NCBI GenBank assembly: GCA_021803205.1
Contig: JAJZMB010000038.1
Span: 4,729 to 68,728 of the forward strand
Source of the DNA: Bacillota bacterium
GTDB lineage: Bacteria > Bacillota > Sulfobacillia > RBS10-35 > JAJYVN01
Direction of reading: 5' to 3'
DNA length: 64,000 nucleotides
How positions within the stretch are numbered: position 1 is the first letter of the stretch; every line of letters starts with the position of its first letter. The notes under the pieces were generated by a model. The model was not told the DNA's origin. It did not search any database and saw only the letters and a list, made by a program, of their open reading frames with translations. The position numbers were made by a program, and so were the translations under genes. Positions 38,590-46,810 of this stretch are shown piece by piece.

Positions 38590-38940
38590 TTGCAGGTCAC
38601 ACGAGAAGCGCGCGACCAAACGCTGGTCGTCCGGGTCGTCGGCGACCTGGACATCCGCACCGCAGCGACCTTTCGCCAACAGGTGGACGAGTGGTTTCTG
38701 GCCTCCGACCACCGGCGCCTGGTCCTCAACCTCAGCCGGGTCACCTTCCTGGACTCGACCGGCCTGGGAGCCGTCCTGGGGCGGGTACGGCGCGTCCGCG
38801 ACGCCGGTCGCCAGATGGTCATCGTGCCTCCCGGGGGGGTCTCGCGCGCGGTGCTCGATGTCGCGGCCCTCGGGCGGGCCGTGCCTCTGTACCGCTCGGA
38901 ACGCGCCGCTCTCGACGAGGAGGCGCAGACCCATGCCTGA
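38590..38940 (+). CDS. spoIIAA: Anti-anti-sigma F factor SpoIIAA
   Basis: A 116-residue STAS-domain protein. When dephosphorylated it binds SpoIIAB and frees sigma F in the forespore. The phosphorylatable Ser lies in FLDSTGLGAVLGR, matching Ser58 of the Bacillus protein. Length is right if translation starts at TTG 38590, just after a GGGGACGGGTG site; the frame is open upstream, but the conserved N-terminus starts here. The gene overlaps spoIIAB by 8 nt, indicating translational coupling. Confidence 0.94.
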   Translation: MQVTREARDQTLVVRVVGDLDIRTAATFRQQVDEWFLASDHRRLVLNLSRVTFLDSTGLGAVLGRVRRVRDAGRQMVIVPPGGVSRAVLDVAALGRAVPLYRSERAALDEEAQTHA

Positions 38941-39448
38941 GGCACCATACAACCACCTGGCGCTGGAGGTCCCCAGCCTCCCGGTGAACGCAGAGCTATG
39001 CCGCCTGACCGTCGCAGTTTTTGCCGCGGAGCTTCCGTTCACGCTGGGGGAGATCGAACAATTGAAGGTCGCGGTGGCGGAGGCCGTGGGCAACTGCATC
39101 CTCCATGCCTATCCCGGGGAACCGGGTCGCATCGCGCTGCGCGCCAGGTTGGCCGACGGCGCCGTCGTCGTGGATGTGGAGGACTGGGGCCGCGGCATCG
39201 CAGACGTGGCCCTGGCGCGGCAGCCCTCCTACACCACCTCGACCGACCCGGACCATGTCGGACTGGGCTTCGCCTTCATGGAACAATTCACCGACGCCCT
39301 GGAGGTGGTCTCGGCGCCGGGCCGGGGCACGCTGGTGCGGATGCGCAAACGCCCGGCGCACGGTCAGGACGCCGTCGGTCAACAGGCGGGCCTGTCACCC
39401 CGCCCGGAGGAGGGGACGGGTGCCGACGGCCGGCCCCTCCGGCCATGA
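38933..39448 (+). CDS. spoIIAB: Anti-sigma F factor and SpoIIAA kinase SpoIIAB
   Basis: A 171-residue GHKL-fold protein that holds sigma F inactive and phosphorylates SpoIIAA. The N box is EAVGNCILHAY, the G1 box VEDWGRGI, and the G2 box DHVGLGFAFMEQF, all recognisable against Bacillus SpoIIAB. The C-terminus carries an extra polar tail of about 25 residues beyond the usual 146. Its ATG overlaps the end of spoIIAA, with GAGGAGG upstream, and its TGA overlaps the sigF ATG (ATGA). Expression of the three is therefore tightly linked. Confidence 0.95.
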   Translation: MPEAPYNHLALEVPSLPVNAELCRLTVAVFAAELPFTLGEIEQLKVAVAEAVGNCILHAYPGEPGRIALRARLADGAVVVDVEDWGRGIADVALARQPSYTTSTDPDHVGLGFAFMEQFTDALEVVSAPGRGTLVRMRKRPAHGQDAVGQQAGLSPRPEEGTGADGRPLRP

Positions 39449-40296
39449 GCGTACGCACGCATCGACCGCTGTTGCGGGCGCATCTGGCACCGGGGGCGAG
39501 CCACACCCCCCGGCGACTGCGTCGGCACGCCTCTGCCGCGCCCGAGGCGGCGGAGCCCGGCCGCGGCCTGCCCCAGACCGAGTTGCTCCAGCTCGCGCAG
39601 GCCGTCGCCGCCGGGGATCGGGAGGCGCGGGAGCGCATCGTGGCGGCGAATCTCAATCTGGTGCGGCACGTCGTCCGCCGCTACCGGGCGATGGGCCACG
39701 ATGCAGAGGAGCTCTTCCAGGTCGGCTGCGTCGGGCTGATCAAGGCGGTGGACCGCTTCGACACCGGGCGCGGCACGCGCTTTTCCACCTACGCGGTGCC
39801 CCTGATCCTCGGCGAAATTCAGCGTCACCTGCGCGACTCGGCGCCGGCGGGATTGGGACGGGGCGCCTACCGCCTCGCCCGATCGGCGCGGGCCAAAGAG
39901 GAGGCGCTAACCCGGGAGTTGCAGCGCATCCCGACGGCCGCCGAGGTCGCCGGCGCCCTCGGCATCTCGGTGGCCGACCTGAGCGCCGCACTGGAAGCCG
40001 CACATCGACCCGTATCCTTGGACGAGCAACCGGTCGACGCCTCCGGGGAACGGCCTGGACTGTACGAACGGCTGGGGGCCGGCACGGGACAGGAGTGGGA
40101 TCGGGCCCTGCTGCGGACCCTGGTCGAACGCCTGCCCGACCGGGAGCGCCAGGTGGTCATCCTCCGCTATTTCCGCGACCGCTCGCAAAGCGAGGTCGGG
40201 GTCTTGCTCGGGCTCTCCCAGCCCCAGATCTCCCGGATGGAGAAGCGCGCCCTGCAGCGGTTGCGCCGTCAGTGGACGGAGGCCGCGCCGGACTGA
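39445..40296 (+). CDS. sigF: RNA polymerase sigma F factor (forespore)
   Basis: A 283-residue sigma-70 family factor for early forespore genes. Region 2.2 reads ELFQVGCVGLIKAVDRFD, region 2.4 has FSTYAVPLILGEIQRHLRD, and region 4.2 ends in GLSQPQISRMEKRALQRLR. These match SigF rather than SigG in this operon context. The N-terminus has an extra Arg/Ala-rich segment of about 35 residues before the conserved core. It starts at ATG 39445 in an ATGA overlap with spoIIAB. About 300 nt without a gene follow before the spoVA promoter. Confidence 0.95.
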   Translation: MSVRTHRPLLRAHLAPGASHTPRRLRRHASAAPEAAEPGRGLPQTELLQLAQAVAAGDREARERIVAANLNLVRHVVRRYRAMGHDAEELFQVGCVGLIKAVDRFDTGRGTRFSTYAVPLILGEIQRHLRDSAPAGLGRGAYRLARSARAKEEALTRELQRIPTAAEVAGALGISVADLSAALEAAHRPVSLDEQPVDASGERPGLYERLGAGTGQEWDRALLRTLVERLPDRERQVVILRYFRDRSQSEVGVLLGLSQPQISRMEKRALQRLRRQWTEAAPD

Positions 40297-40607
40297 GTGC
40301 CGCCGGGCCGGTCCCCGGAGTCGCCCCTGATCCGCTTGCGCAGGCCCCCCCTGCCTCCAGCAGGTGACGGCGCGCGCACACCGGGAGTATCGCGGCTTTT
40401 CTCCGCCCGCCCCCGGGTGCGTGTGACTGTGCGCCGCAGGCGGCGGGGGATAGGCCGGTGTTCCGCCTCCGGCGTGCCCCGGTCCGCCAGCTGCACCCCG
40501 GTCGGCGCGGCTCTCGGCGCCAGGGTCCGGCGCAGGCATTCCCCACACTGGCGCCACCCTGAAACCCCGGAGGCCGGTATCAGGGCATGCGGCCCTTCAG
40601 GGCCTTC

Positions 40608-40637
40608 GCATGGCGCAGGGGTTGCAGCCGCATACTG
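40608..40637 (+). promoter_or_regulatory. Candidate sigma-G (forespore) promoter for the spoVA genes
   Basis: GCATG and CATACTG separated by 18 nt, close to the sigma-G consensus (GCATA - 18 - CATACTA). Transcription would begin near 40644, ahead of the ribosome binding site at 40674. This fits the known sigma-G control of spoVA in Bacillus. The region from 40297 to here holds no gene. Confidence 0.6.
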
Positions 40638-40688
40638 GGGAAGCGGCGCCGCGCCGCCCGCGCCAATCGCTCCGGGGAGGTGGACACC

Positions 40689-40883
40689 TTGCCCGCGTTC
40701 CAACGCCTGTCGGTCGGCGTGCTGGCGCTGGTCTGCCTGGGCGTGCTGGCCCTGGGCGGTCTGGTGGCCTGGCGGGCCCACGTGCGTCCGGCCGGACCCG
40801 ACCTCGCCGGAGCGGTGCTGGTCACCGCCATGCCCACGGCGACCCTACCCACAGCGCGGCCGGACCCGGCGGCCGCCGGGTGA
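40689..40883 (+). CDS. Small single-span membrane protein ahead of spoVAA
   Basis: A 64-residue protein with one hydrophobic segment (LSVGVLALVCLGVLALGGLV, residues 7-26) and a short Thr/Pro/Ala-rich tail. TTG 40689 follows GGGGAGGTGG by about 6-8 nt; an ATG at 40587 lies upstream of the candidate promoter and is less likely. Its stop overlaps the GTG of spoVAA (GTGA), so the two are probably coupled. I know no counterpart in the Bacillus spoVA operon. It may be a lineage-specific part of the SpoVA channel or of forespore membrane assembly. Confidence 0.6.
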   Translation: MPAFQRLSVGVLALVCLGVLALGGLVAWRAHVRPAGPDLAGAVLVTAMPTATLPTARPDPAAAG

Positions 40884-41518
40884 GCAATTGTTCCGAAGGC
40901 GCGGTCCCGGCCGGGCAGCGGGCGGCGGACACCACTGGCTATCTGCGGGTCCGGCCGGCGGTGCATGTCGCCCCAGGCACGCCCCTCACCCTGGGCCTGC
41001 TGGCGGATGTCGAGGGCCCCCGCACAGCGGTCGAGGCCGTGTGCCAGGTGCCGTTCGGCTTGGCCCCGGAGGCGGGCGGGCACCGGATAGTCGGCGGGCT
41101 GGAGTTGGCCGCCGCCGCCCGGCGGAGCGCGCCCACTGTGCACTGGCAACTGGTCGGGGAGTGCGACACCGTGGTGCTGGCGCAAAGACCAGGCCGGCGG
41201 GCCCACTGGGCGCTGGGCGCCGCGGCGTGGCTGCTGCTGTTCGTCGGCGCCGCCACCACGCTGATCAACTTCCACGCCGACGTGAACATGCCGGCGGCAC
41301 ATCGCCAGCTGTACTTCCTCGCCACCGGCCGGCACAGGAGCCGGCCACTGGTCATCGAGATCCCCTACGCCGTCGGCGTGGGCCTCGGGGCCCTGCTCTT
41401 TTTCGCGGTACCGCGGGGCGCCGGTGGGGATCCCGGACCGCTGGAACTGGAGATCGCACAGTACCAGGAGCGGCTCCTGGCCTACTTCCGCGGGCGCCGG
41501 GACCGGTCCCGGCCGTGA
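40880..41518 (+). CDS. spoVAA: Stage V sporulation protein AA
   Basis: A 212-residue membrane protein of the SpoVA dipicolinate channel system. The second half clearly matches Bacillus SpoVAA: AWLLLFVGAATTLINFHADVN, then IEIPYAVGVGLGALLFF and GPLELEIAQYQERL. The N-terminal half is a soluble beta-rich domain. GTG 40880 overlaps the upstream stop, and its own TGA overlaps the spoVAB GTG. The length is close to the usual 206 residues. SpoVA proteins load dipicolinic acid into the forespore and release it at germination. Confidence 0.92.
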   Translation: MSNCSEGAVPAGQRAADTTGYLRVRPAVHVAPGTPLTLGLLADVEGPRTAVEAVCQVPFGLAPEAGGHRIVGGLELAAAARRSAPTVHWQLVGECDTVVLAQRPGRRAHWALGAAAWLLLFVGAATTLINFHADVNMPAAHRQLYFLATGRHRSRPLVIEIPYAVGVGLGALLFFAVPRGAGGDPGPLELEIAQYQERLLAYFRGRRDRSRP

Positions 41519-41943
41519 TCGTCGCGGCGGCGCTGGCCGCGGCGGCGGAAGGCCTGGCGGTCGGCGGCGGGCTTGCCGCACTGATCGTGGTGCTCGCGGT
41601 CGGCGTGCGCCTGGCCGCCGCCACCGGCACCCCGCATTGGGCCGGCGCCTACCAGTGGGCACTGGCGTTGGGCGCGCTTGCGGCCGGGGCATACGAAGCC
41701 TATCCCTTCCACCTGCACGGCACCGCCGTTTTAGCCGGCGCCCTCGGCCTTGGCATGGGGCTGTTCATTGGCATGCTGGCGGCGGGACTCGCCGAGACGG
41801 TCGCGGCCATGCCCGTCCTGGGCCGACGGCTAGGCCTGAGCGCCTTCCTGCCGCGCCTGGTGGTTGCGGTGGCTCTCGGCAAGTTGGTGGGGGCGCTGGC
41901 CTGGTTGTTCGTCCCCGGCTTCTTCTCGCGCCCGCCGGCATGA
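41515..41943 (+). CDS. spoVAB: Stage V sporulation protein AB
   Basis: A 142-residue membrane protein matching Bacillus SpoVAB (about 141 residues). The conserved part is LGLGMGLFIGMLAAGLAE followed by MPVLGRRLGL and ALGKLVGALAW. Four to five membrane spans are likely. It starts at GTG 41515, coupled to spoVAA through a GTGA overlap. It is separated from spoVAC by about 750 nt that contain a dodecin gene, unlike the tight Bacillus order. Confidence 0.93.
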   Translation: MIVAAALAAAAEGLAVGGGLAALIVVLAVGVRLAAATGTPHWAGAYQWALALGALAAGAYEAYPFHLHGTAVLAGALGLGMGLFIGMLAAGLAETVAAMPVLGRRLGLSAFLPRLVVAVALGKLVGALAWLFVPGFFSRPPA

Positions 41944-42304
41944 TGGCCCTGCCGCGCCATCGCCGGTGCCGCCGACCATCTGCCTGGAGTGTGCACACAG
42001 CCCGGGGGGGAGCGCGACGGCGGCGAGACCTCGCCTTGCGGGGCCCTGTCGGGCGAGCCGGCCTCGGGTGCGGGGCTGACGTCGGGCGACACCCTCTGGG
42101 CGTATCGCTGCCGCCGGAACCGGCAGTGCCAGCGGCTGGTCCGCCACCGTTGCCCGCAACCGTGCGCACGCCGTGCGCGAGCGCAGGTGGCCTGAGCGGT
42201 CGCGGCAAGCACCGGGGCGGCATGAGCCGGCCGGGAAACGGGCACAGTGGGTCCGTGCTTGCGGCGCCATCGCTCAGACGGCACCGCTTCCGGGAGGGAC
42301 GGGC
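41944..42304. other. Spacer between spoVAB and the dodecin gene
   Basis: About 360 nt without a supported gene, terminator or promoter. Open frames here lack ribosome binding sites. Confidence 0.4.
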
Positions 42305-42520
42305 ATGGTCATCAAGGTCCTGGAATTGGTGGGGTCCAGCAGGGAGTCCTGGCAACAGGCGGCGGAGAACGCGGTGCGTGAGGCGGCCCGGACGGTCGAC
42401 CACATCACCGGCATCGAGGTGGCCAACATGACCGCCGATGTCCAGGACGGGCAGATCAGCGGATTTTCAGCCAACATCAAGCTCGCGTTCGCCGTGGACG
42501 ACAACCGCCGCCATCCCTAG
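42305..42520 (+). CDS. Dodecin family protein
   Basis: A 71-residue protein with the complete dodecin pattern: VIKVLELVGSSRESWQQA, then AVREAARTVDHITGIEV and a final strand ISGFSANIKLAFAVDD. Dodecins form hollow 12-mers that bind flavin or coenzyme A. ATG 42305 follows GGGAGGGACGG. The gene lies between spoVAB and spoVAC on the same strand, so it may be expressed in the forespore. The family's Trp (residue 16 here) that stacks on flavin is present. Confidence 0.92.
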   Translation: MVIKVLELVGSSRESWQQAAENAVREAARTVDHITGIEVANMTADVQDGQISGFSANIKLAFAVDDNRRHP

Positions 42521-42691
42521 AGGGGACTCCGGCGCGTCCTGTGCGGCGCGTACCTCTCTGGGTGCAGGACCGCCGGTGTGCCGGCCCGTCCGATGCCACC
42601 GGCGGAAAACCGCGTCCCGGCGCGCGGCTTCCCGGATGCGGTTGTCCGAGGGGCGGCAGCGAGGGCGTGGCGAAGGGAGCGCGGGAAGCGC

Positions 42692-43153
42692 ATGCGCGCA
42701 GATCCCACGCAGCAGGCCGCCTACGGGCGCTTGCTCAAAAAGCACACTCCGGCCGTGCCGGTGGTCCGGAACGCCCTGATGGCTTTCATCGTCGGCGGGT
42801 CGATCTGTGCCGTGGGGCAAATCTTCATGAACCTGTTCATGCGGCACGGCCTGAGTCCGGAACGGGCGGGCACGCTGACCGCGGTCACGGTCGTGTTCAT
42901 CGGCGCCGTGCTCACCGCCCTCGGGCTGTACGACGAAATCGTGCGCGTGGCGGGCATGGGGGGATCTCTGCCCATCTCTGGCTTCTCCAACGCCGTCGTC
43001 TCGCCAGCGATGGAGTTCCGCCGCGAGGGATGGGTCCTCGGCGTGGGAGCCCGGATCTTCGGGATTGCCGGGCCGGTGATCACCTTCGGGCTGCTGACGA
43101 GCATGCTGGTCGGCGCAGTGTACGTGCTGTTCCGCCTGCCCCTTCCCAAATGA
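42692..43153 (+). CDS. spoVAC: Stage V sporulation protein AC
   Basis: A 153-residue membrane protein, a mechanosensitive channel component of the SpoVA complex. Family landmarks: the N-terminal YGRLLKKHTPAVPVVRN, then GGSICAVGQ, LGLYDEIVRVAGMGGSLPI and GFSNAVVSPAMEFRREG. ATG 42692 lies behind AAGGGAG. It is followed by spoVAD and spoVAE in the standard order. Confidence 0.95.
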   Translation: MRADPTQQAAYGRLLKKHTPAVPVVRNALMAFIVGGSICAVGQIFMNLFMRHGLSPERAGTLTAVTVVFIGAVLTALGLYDEIVRVAGMGGSLPISGFSNAVVSPAMEFRREGWVLGVGARIFGIAGPVITFGLLTSMLVGAVYVLFRLPLPK

Positions 43154-43321
43154 CGCCGGAGGATGCCGCGTACGCGAGCGTGCGTCCCGCGAAACGACCG
43201 CGCCCGCCCGGCGGGCGCCCTTGAGGTGAGGATGGCCGTGCCCAACACCGACGCCGCACGCGCGCTCCCGCCGCCCTTGACGCTGAGCGTACCGCCCACG
43301 GAGCGGCGGAAGGGGCGGACG

Positions 43322-44314
43322 ATGCTCCTACGCCAGGCATGGATCACGGGCGCCGCCTCGGTGGTGGGGCCGACGGAGGGACGTGGACCCCTGAGTGAAG
43401 GTTTCGACGAGGTGGCGGACGACCACCTGCTTGGGCGCGGGTCTTGGGAGAAGGCGGAGTCGGAACTGATGCGGCGCGCGCTCGCGCGACTCTGCGACCG
43501 CATGGGCCTGCGGCAGGGGGACTTCGACCTGCTGCTGGCCGGCGACCTCCTGAACCAGACTGTGGCCACCGCCTTTACCGCGCGGGACGTCGACGTTCCG
43601 TTCTGCGGCCTGTACAACGCCTGCGCCACCTTCACCGAGGCCGTGGGCCTGGCGGCGGCGCTGTGCGACGGCGGATACTGCCGGCGGGTGGCCGTGGCCA
43701 CCAGCAGCCACCACGATGCGGCCGAACGGCAGTACCGCTTCCCGACCGAACTCGGCAACCAGCGTCCCCCGTCCTCCCAATGGACGGCGACGGGCGCCGC
43801 GGCGCTCGCGGTCGAAGCGGCCGCCGGTACCCGCGCCTGGGCCCGGATCGCCGCTTTCACGCCGGGCCGGGTCGTGGACTACGGCATCCGGGATCCCTTC
43901 AACATGGGGGCGGCCATGGCGCCGGCCGCAGCCGACACACTGGCCGCGCACCTGTTCGACCTGGGATTCGGCCCGCAGGACTATGGCGCCGTGTATACGG
44001 GCGACCTGGCCCTGGTCGGGGTGCCGGTGTGTGAAGACCTGCTGCGCGTGCACGGCCATGCGCTGCACCTGCACGACTGCGGGGTGGAACTCTACGACCG
44101 CGGGCATCAGGACGTGCACGCCGGCGGAAGCGGTGCCGCCTGCTGCGCGCTGGTGTGCGCGGCCCGCATTCTGCCGGAACTGCGCGCGGGCACCTGGCGC
44201 CGCGCCTGCCTGTGCGGCACAGGCGCGCTGCACTCGCCCACCACCTACCAGCAGGGGGAATCCATCCCGGCGGTCGCCCACGCGATCACGCTCCAGGCCC
44301 CGGGAGCGGGGTGA
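43322..44314 (+). CDS. spoVAD: Stage V sporulation protein AD
   Basis: A 330-residue soluble, thiolase-fold protein that binds dipicolinic acid on the SpoVA complex. Conserved stretches: DLLLAGDLLNQTVAT, YNACATFTEAVGLA, ATSSHHDAAERQYRFPTE, DPFNMGAAMAPAAADT and DVHAGGSGAACCA. The frame is open to 43163, and ATG 43232 or GTG 43238 behind GAGGTGAGG are alternatives, but the Bacillus N-terminus aligns with ATG 43322, which has AAGGGGCGG upstream. Length then matches the family (about 338). Confidence 0.94.
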   Translation: MLLRQAWITGAASVVGPTEGRGPLSEGFDEVADDHLLGRGSWEKAESELMRRALARLCDRMGLRQGDFDLLLAGDLLNQTVATAFTARDVDVPFCGLYNACATFTEAVGLAAALCDGGYCRRVAVATSSHHDAAERQYRFPTELGNQRPPSSQWTATGAAALAVEAAAGTRAWARIAAFTPGRVVDYGIRDPFNMGAAMAPAAADTLAAHLFDLGFGPQDYGAVYTGDLALVGVPVCEDLLRVHGHALHLHDCGVELYDRGHQDVHAGGSGAACCALVCAARILPELRAGTWRRACLCGTGALHSPTTYQQGESIPAVAHAITLQAPGAG

Positions 44315-44425
44315 TCCCGTCCGCCGCGACAGGGTCGCGGCCTGTTCCGGAGGGATGCTGCGTACACCTGCCGGCGGCTGCGCCCTGCACGGCCGAGGCG
44401 CCGGATACGGGGGGAGGGTGGATCT

Positions 44426-44776
44426 ATGGCGTTCGTGTGGGCGTTTCTGGCCGGCGGCGCGCTCTGCGTCTTGGCGCAACTGGTTGTCGACCTCACCCCG
44501 CTGACCCCGGCACACACCATGGTGCTCTTTGTGGTGTTGGGGGCCGTGGCCGCGGGCCTCGGTCTCTACGACCCATTGCTCAAGGCGGCGGGTGCGGGGG
44601 CAAGCGTTCCCCTCACCGGTTTTGGCAACGTGCTGGTGCAGGGGATCTTCAAAGATATCGGCCGATATGGTGTTCAGGGGCTGATGACAGGCGGGCTCAC
44701 GGCCTCGGCCGCGGGTATCACCATGGCCGTCGTCTTCGCGGCGATCGCCGCTCTGGCGTTCCGACCCAAGGGCTGA
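44426..44776 (+). CDS. spoVAE: Stage V sporulation protein AE (AEB type)
   Basis: A 116-residue membrane protein, the normal length for SpoVAEB. Landmarks are VLAQLVVDLTPLTPAH, LGLYDPLLKAAGAGASVPLTG and GNVLVQGIFKDIGRYG. ATG 44426 follows GGGGGAGGGTGG. It closes the spoVAC-AD-AE group, which together with SpoVAA/AB forms the dipicolinate transport complex in the spore inner membrane. Confidence 0.95.
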   Translation: MAFVWAFLAGGALCVLAQLVVDLTPLTPAHTMVLFVVLGAVAAGLGLYDPLLKAAGAGASVPLTGFGNVLVQGIFKDIGRYGVQGLMTGGLTASAAGITMAVVFAAIAALAFRPKG

Positions 44777-44817
44777 GCGCGGCTGGCGCCGATCCGCCTG
44801 CATCCCACCCCCCTTCC

Positions 44818-44846
44818 TTGGCTCCCCGCTCTCCGGCGATTATGAT
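44818..44846 (+). promoter_or_regulatory. Sigma-A type promoter and structured leader
   Basis: TTGGCT and TATGAT with a 17-nt spacer. The expected 175-nt leader contains a perfect 18-nt palindrome (44874-44891) and a GGGGGC/GCCCCC hairpin (44942-44959). It drives the unknown gene at 45029. Confidence 0.65.
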
Positions 44847-45028
44847 ATAAGTCGTTAGCGGCGATCAGGGCCGGCAGGCGCCGGCGCCTGCTGCGGACCA
44901 TCTGGTGCGCTCCGCTGCGGGTCCTTACCCGGTGGGGCACAGGGGGCGTTGTTGCCCCCGGCGGCGGGGCGCGGTCCTTCTGCAAGGGCGCCGCACGGGC
45001 CCGAACCGGTCCCGGGGAGGAATGGGCA

Positions 45029-45538
45029 GTGCTCGAGATGAACGAGTTGGTGTGCGCCCTGTACGAGGCCGCCGTCCGGGCCGGCTGTCGCTGGGAGAAG
45101 CCGCGCCATGAGGCGGCCGATCCCGGCGAAGAGGGCTGCTACCGGTTCTTCGCCGCCATCTCCCCCGCTGACTGGCAGCGTCGGGATCTCCTTGAGGTGC
45201 AACTCCACGTACACGCCGACGGGCAGGACAGCAGCCTGTCCTTCGGCATCCCGCTGGCGGTCGAGCCCCACTGGAACGGCTTCACCGTCGCCGCCAAGGC
45301 ACAGAACCGTCTCGCCGACGCCGACGAGGAGGAGGGCTACGCCGGGGAGGTCTCTGTCCAGTACCGGGTCAGCGACGAGGGCGTACCGGAGTTGGAGGGC
45401 GTCTGGGCCGAACTTTCCTGGGAAATCGACGAGTGGGTTTCCGGGCAGAGGGAACTCTCGTTCGATTGGGCCTTCGAGGACCTGCACAAGCGCATCCGTG
45501 CCCTGGGCGATCTGGTCCAAAACACCGTTCGCGAATGA
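45029..45538 (+). CDS. Hypothetical acidic soluble protein
   Basis: A 169-residue acidic protein with no signal peptide or membrane segment. It reads like a real gene: GTG 45029 is 8 nt after GGGGAGG, a good promoter lies at 44818, and the composition is that of a folded alpha/beta protein rich in Trp, Glu and Asp. I do not recognise the family. It stands between spoVAE and the minus-strand corA-like gene and has its own vegetative-type promoter, so a sporulation role cannot be assumed. Confidence 0.75.
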   Translation: MLEMNELVCALYEAAVRAGCRWEKPRHEAADPGEEGCYRFFAAISPADWQRRDLLEVQLHVHADGQDSSLSFGIPLAVEPHWNGFTVAAKAQNRLADADEEEGYAGEVSVQYRVSDEGVPELEGVWAELSWEIDEWVSGQRELSFDWAFEDLHKRIRALGDLVQNTVRE

Positions 45539-45648
45539 GGCCTGACCGGATGCGTGCCGCGCGCCGTTCCCGGTCCGCTCCGTCCGGAGGCCTCCGCCGC
45601 CAGGCCGTTCCAGGAGTTCGGCGCCCCGCGCCTGCGGGCCAGATGGTC

Positions 45649-46647
45649 TCACAGCCACCTCCGGCCGCGCACGTACAGATAGAATCCGGCGGCCAGGGCG
45701 AACATCAGGCCCACGGCATAGGCGTAGCCGTGCGGCCAACGATACTCGGGGATCCTGAAGTTCATTCCATATATGGACGCGACCAGCATCGGCGGGGCAA
45801 TCACTACGGCGAGCACGGTGAAGAGCTGCATCACACGGTTCATCTGCGTCGACTGCACTGAGGTGAACGCCTCCACCGCCTCACCCATCGCCTCCCGTAC
45901 CCCCTCCACCGCGGAAATCGCCTCCGCGGCCTCCCCGCGCAGGTCTGCAAAGTACGGCCGGTTCTCCGGTCGCACCGGCCGGTCGCCCCCGTCCCCGGCA
46001 AGCAGCTGCAGGCCGTCGCGCGCCGGGACCAGGACGGACCGCAGTTGGAGGGCATGGCGGCGGACTCGGACGATCTCGCGCAGGATATGGTGTTCGGAGA
46101 GCCGCAGGAGGCGTTGATCGACCCCCTCGGCCTCGCGGGTGAGGCGTTCGCCGGAGGCGCGGTAGGCGGCGACCACGGCCGCCAGCGCATGATACAGGGC
46201 GAAATCGACGCTGTCGGCCCTGCGGTCGCCCTGCCGCAATTGCCGCCATACGGCATCCCACGCCGGGATCTCGGCGTCGGCGACACTGAGCGCGTACCCT
46301 CGCCCCAGCACCACGTCGAGGATGGCCAGCCGGGGTGCTTCGAGGACGGCGTCGCGGGCGGCGGATGCCGTTCCCCGCTCGGCCGAGGCCTCCTCCACCA
46401 TCGCTTGCATGCGCACGTGTATGTACTGCTCCTGAGCGGCGGCGAGGTGTCGCGGATCGGAGCGCCGCAGGGCATCCGCCGTCAGGGGATGCAGTTTCCG
46501 GAGCCAGGGGTGCGGCGGGGACGACCCCCCGGCCGCGAGATCCCGGCGCTGGAGATCCAACCACACCTCGCCGCCCGGCTCCTCTGCTCCCGAACCGGGC
46601 TGAATCTCCTCCGCCGCCTTGCCCTGACGGAATCTCAGGGCGCGCAA
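45649..46647 (-). CDS. CorA-like divalent metal transporter
   Basis: A 332-residue membrane protein of the CorA family. The signature YGMN (in VASIYGMNFRIPEY) sits at the end of the first of two C-terminal spans, preceded by the long helical stalk (TQMNRVMQLFTVLAVVIAPP). The N-terminal domain is soluble and helical. Start TTG 46647 follows a GGGGGGGTG tract. CorA proteins carry Mg2+ or Co2+ (some Zn2+) across the inner membrane. It ends near 45649, convergent with the unknown gene at 45029. Confidence 0.9.
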   Translation of the reverse strand: MRALRFRQGKAAEEIQPGSGAEEPGGEVWLDLQRRDLAAGGSSPPHPWLRKLHPLTADALRRSDPRHLAAAQEQYIHVRMQAMVEEASAERGTASAARDAVLEAPRLAILDVVLGRGYALSVADAEIPAWDAVWRQLRQGDRRADSVDFALYHALAAVVAAYRASGERLTREAEGVDQRLLRLSEHHILREIVRVRRHALQLRSVLVPARDGLQLLAGDGGDRPVRPENRPYFADLRGEAAEAISAVEGVREAMGEAVEAFTSVQSTQMNRVMQLFTVLAVVIAPPMLVASIYGMNFRIPEYRWPHGYAYAVGLMFALAAGFYLYVRGRRWL

Positions 46648-46810
46648 GGTGCACCCCCCCTTCGCTGGACCGGCGCGCTACCGGGCACGGGGAGCGCACC
46701 GCTCGGCTCGGCGCGCCGCATCGGCCGTCCCGCCCCGAGTGCTCCGGCTGCTGTGCGGAATACGGGACCAGGGCGCGACAGGGACGGGAGCGAGGATCCG
46801 CGCGAAGCGT

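Noticed and set aside
43232..43321. Earlier starts of spoVAD (ATG 43232 or GTG 43238)
   Set aside because: A good GAGGTGAGG precedes them, but the added 28-30 residues do not match the family N-terminus, which begins at ATG 43322.
44850..45013. Structured leader as a T-box, small SRP RNA or known riboswitch
   Set aside because: The hairpins are clear, but none of the conserved T-box, SRP tetraloop or riboswitch core sequences can be found.
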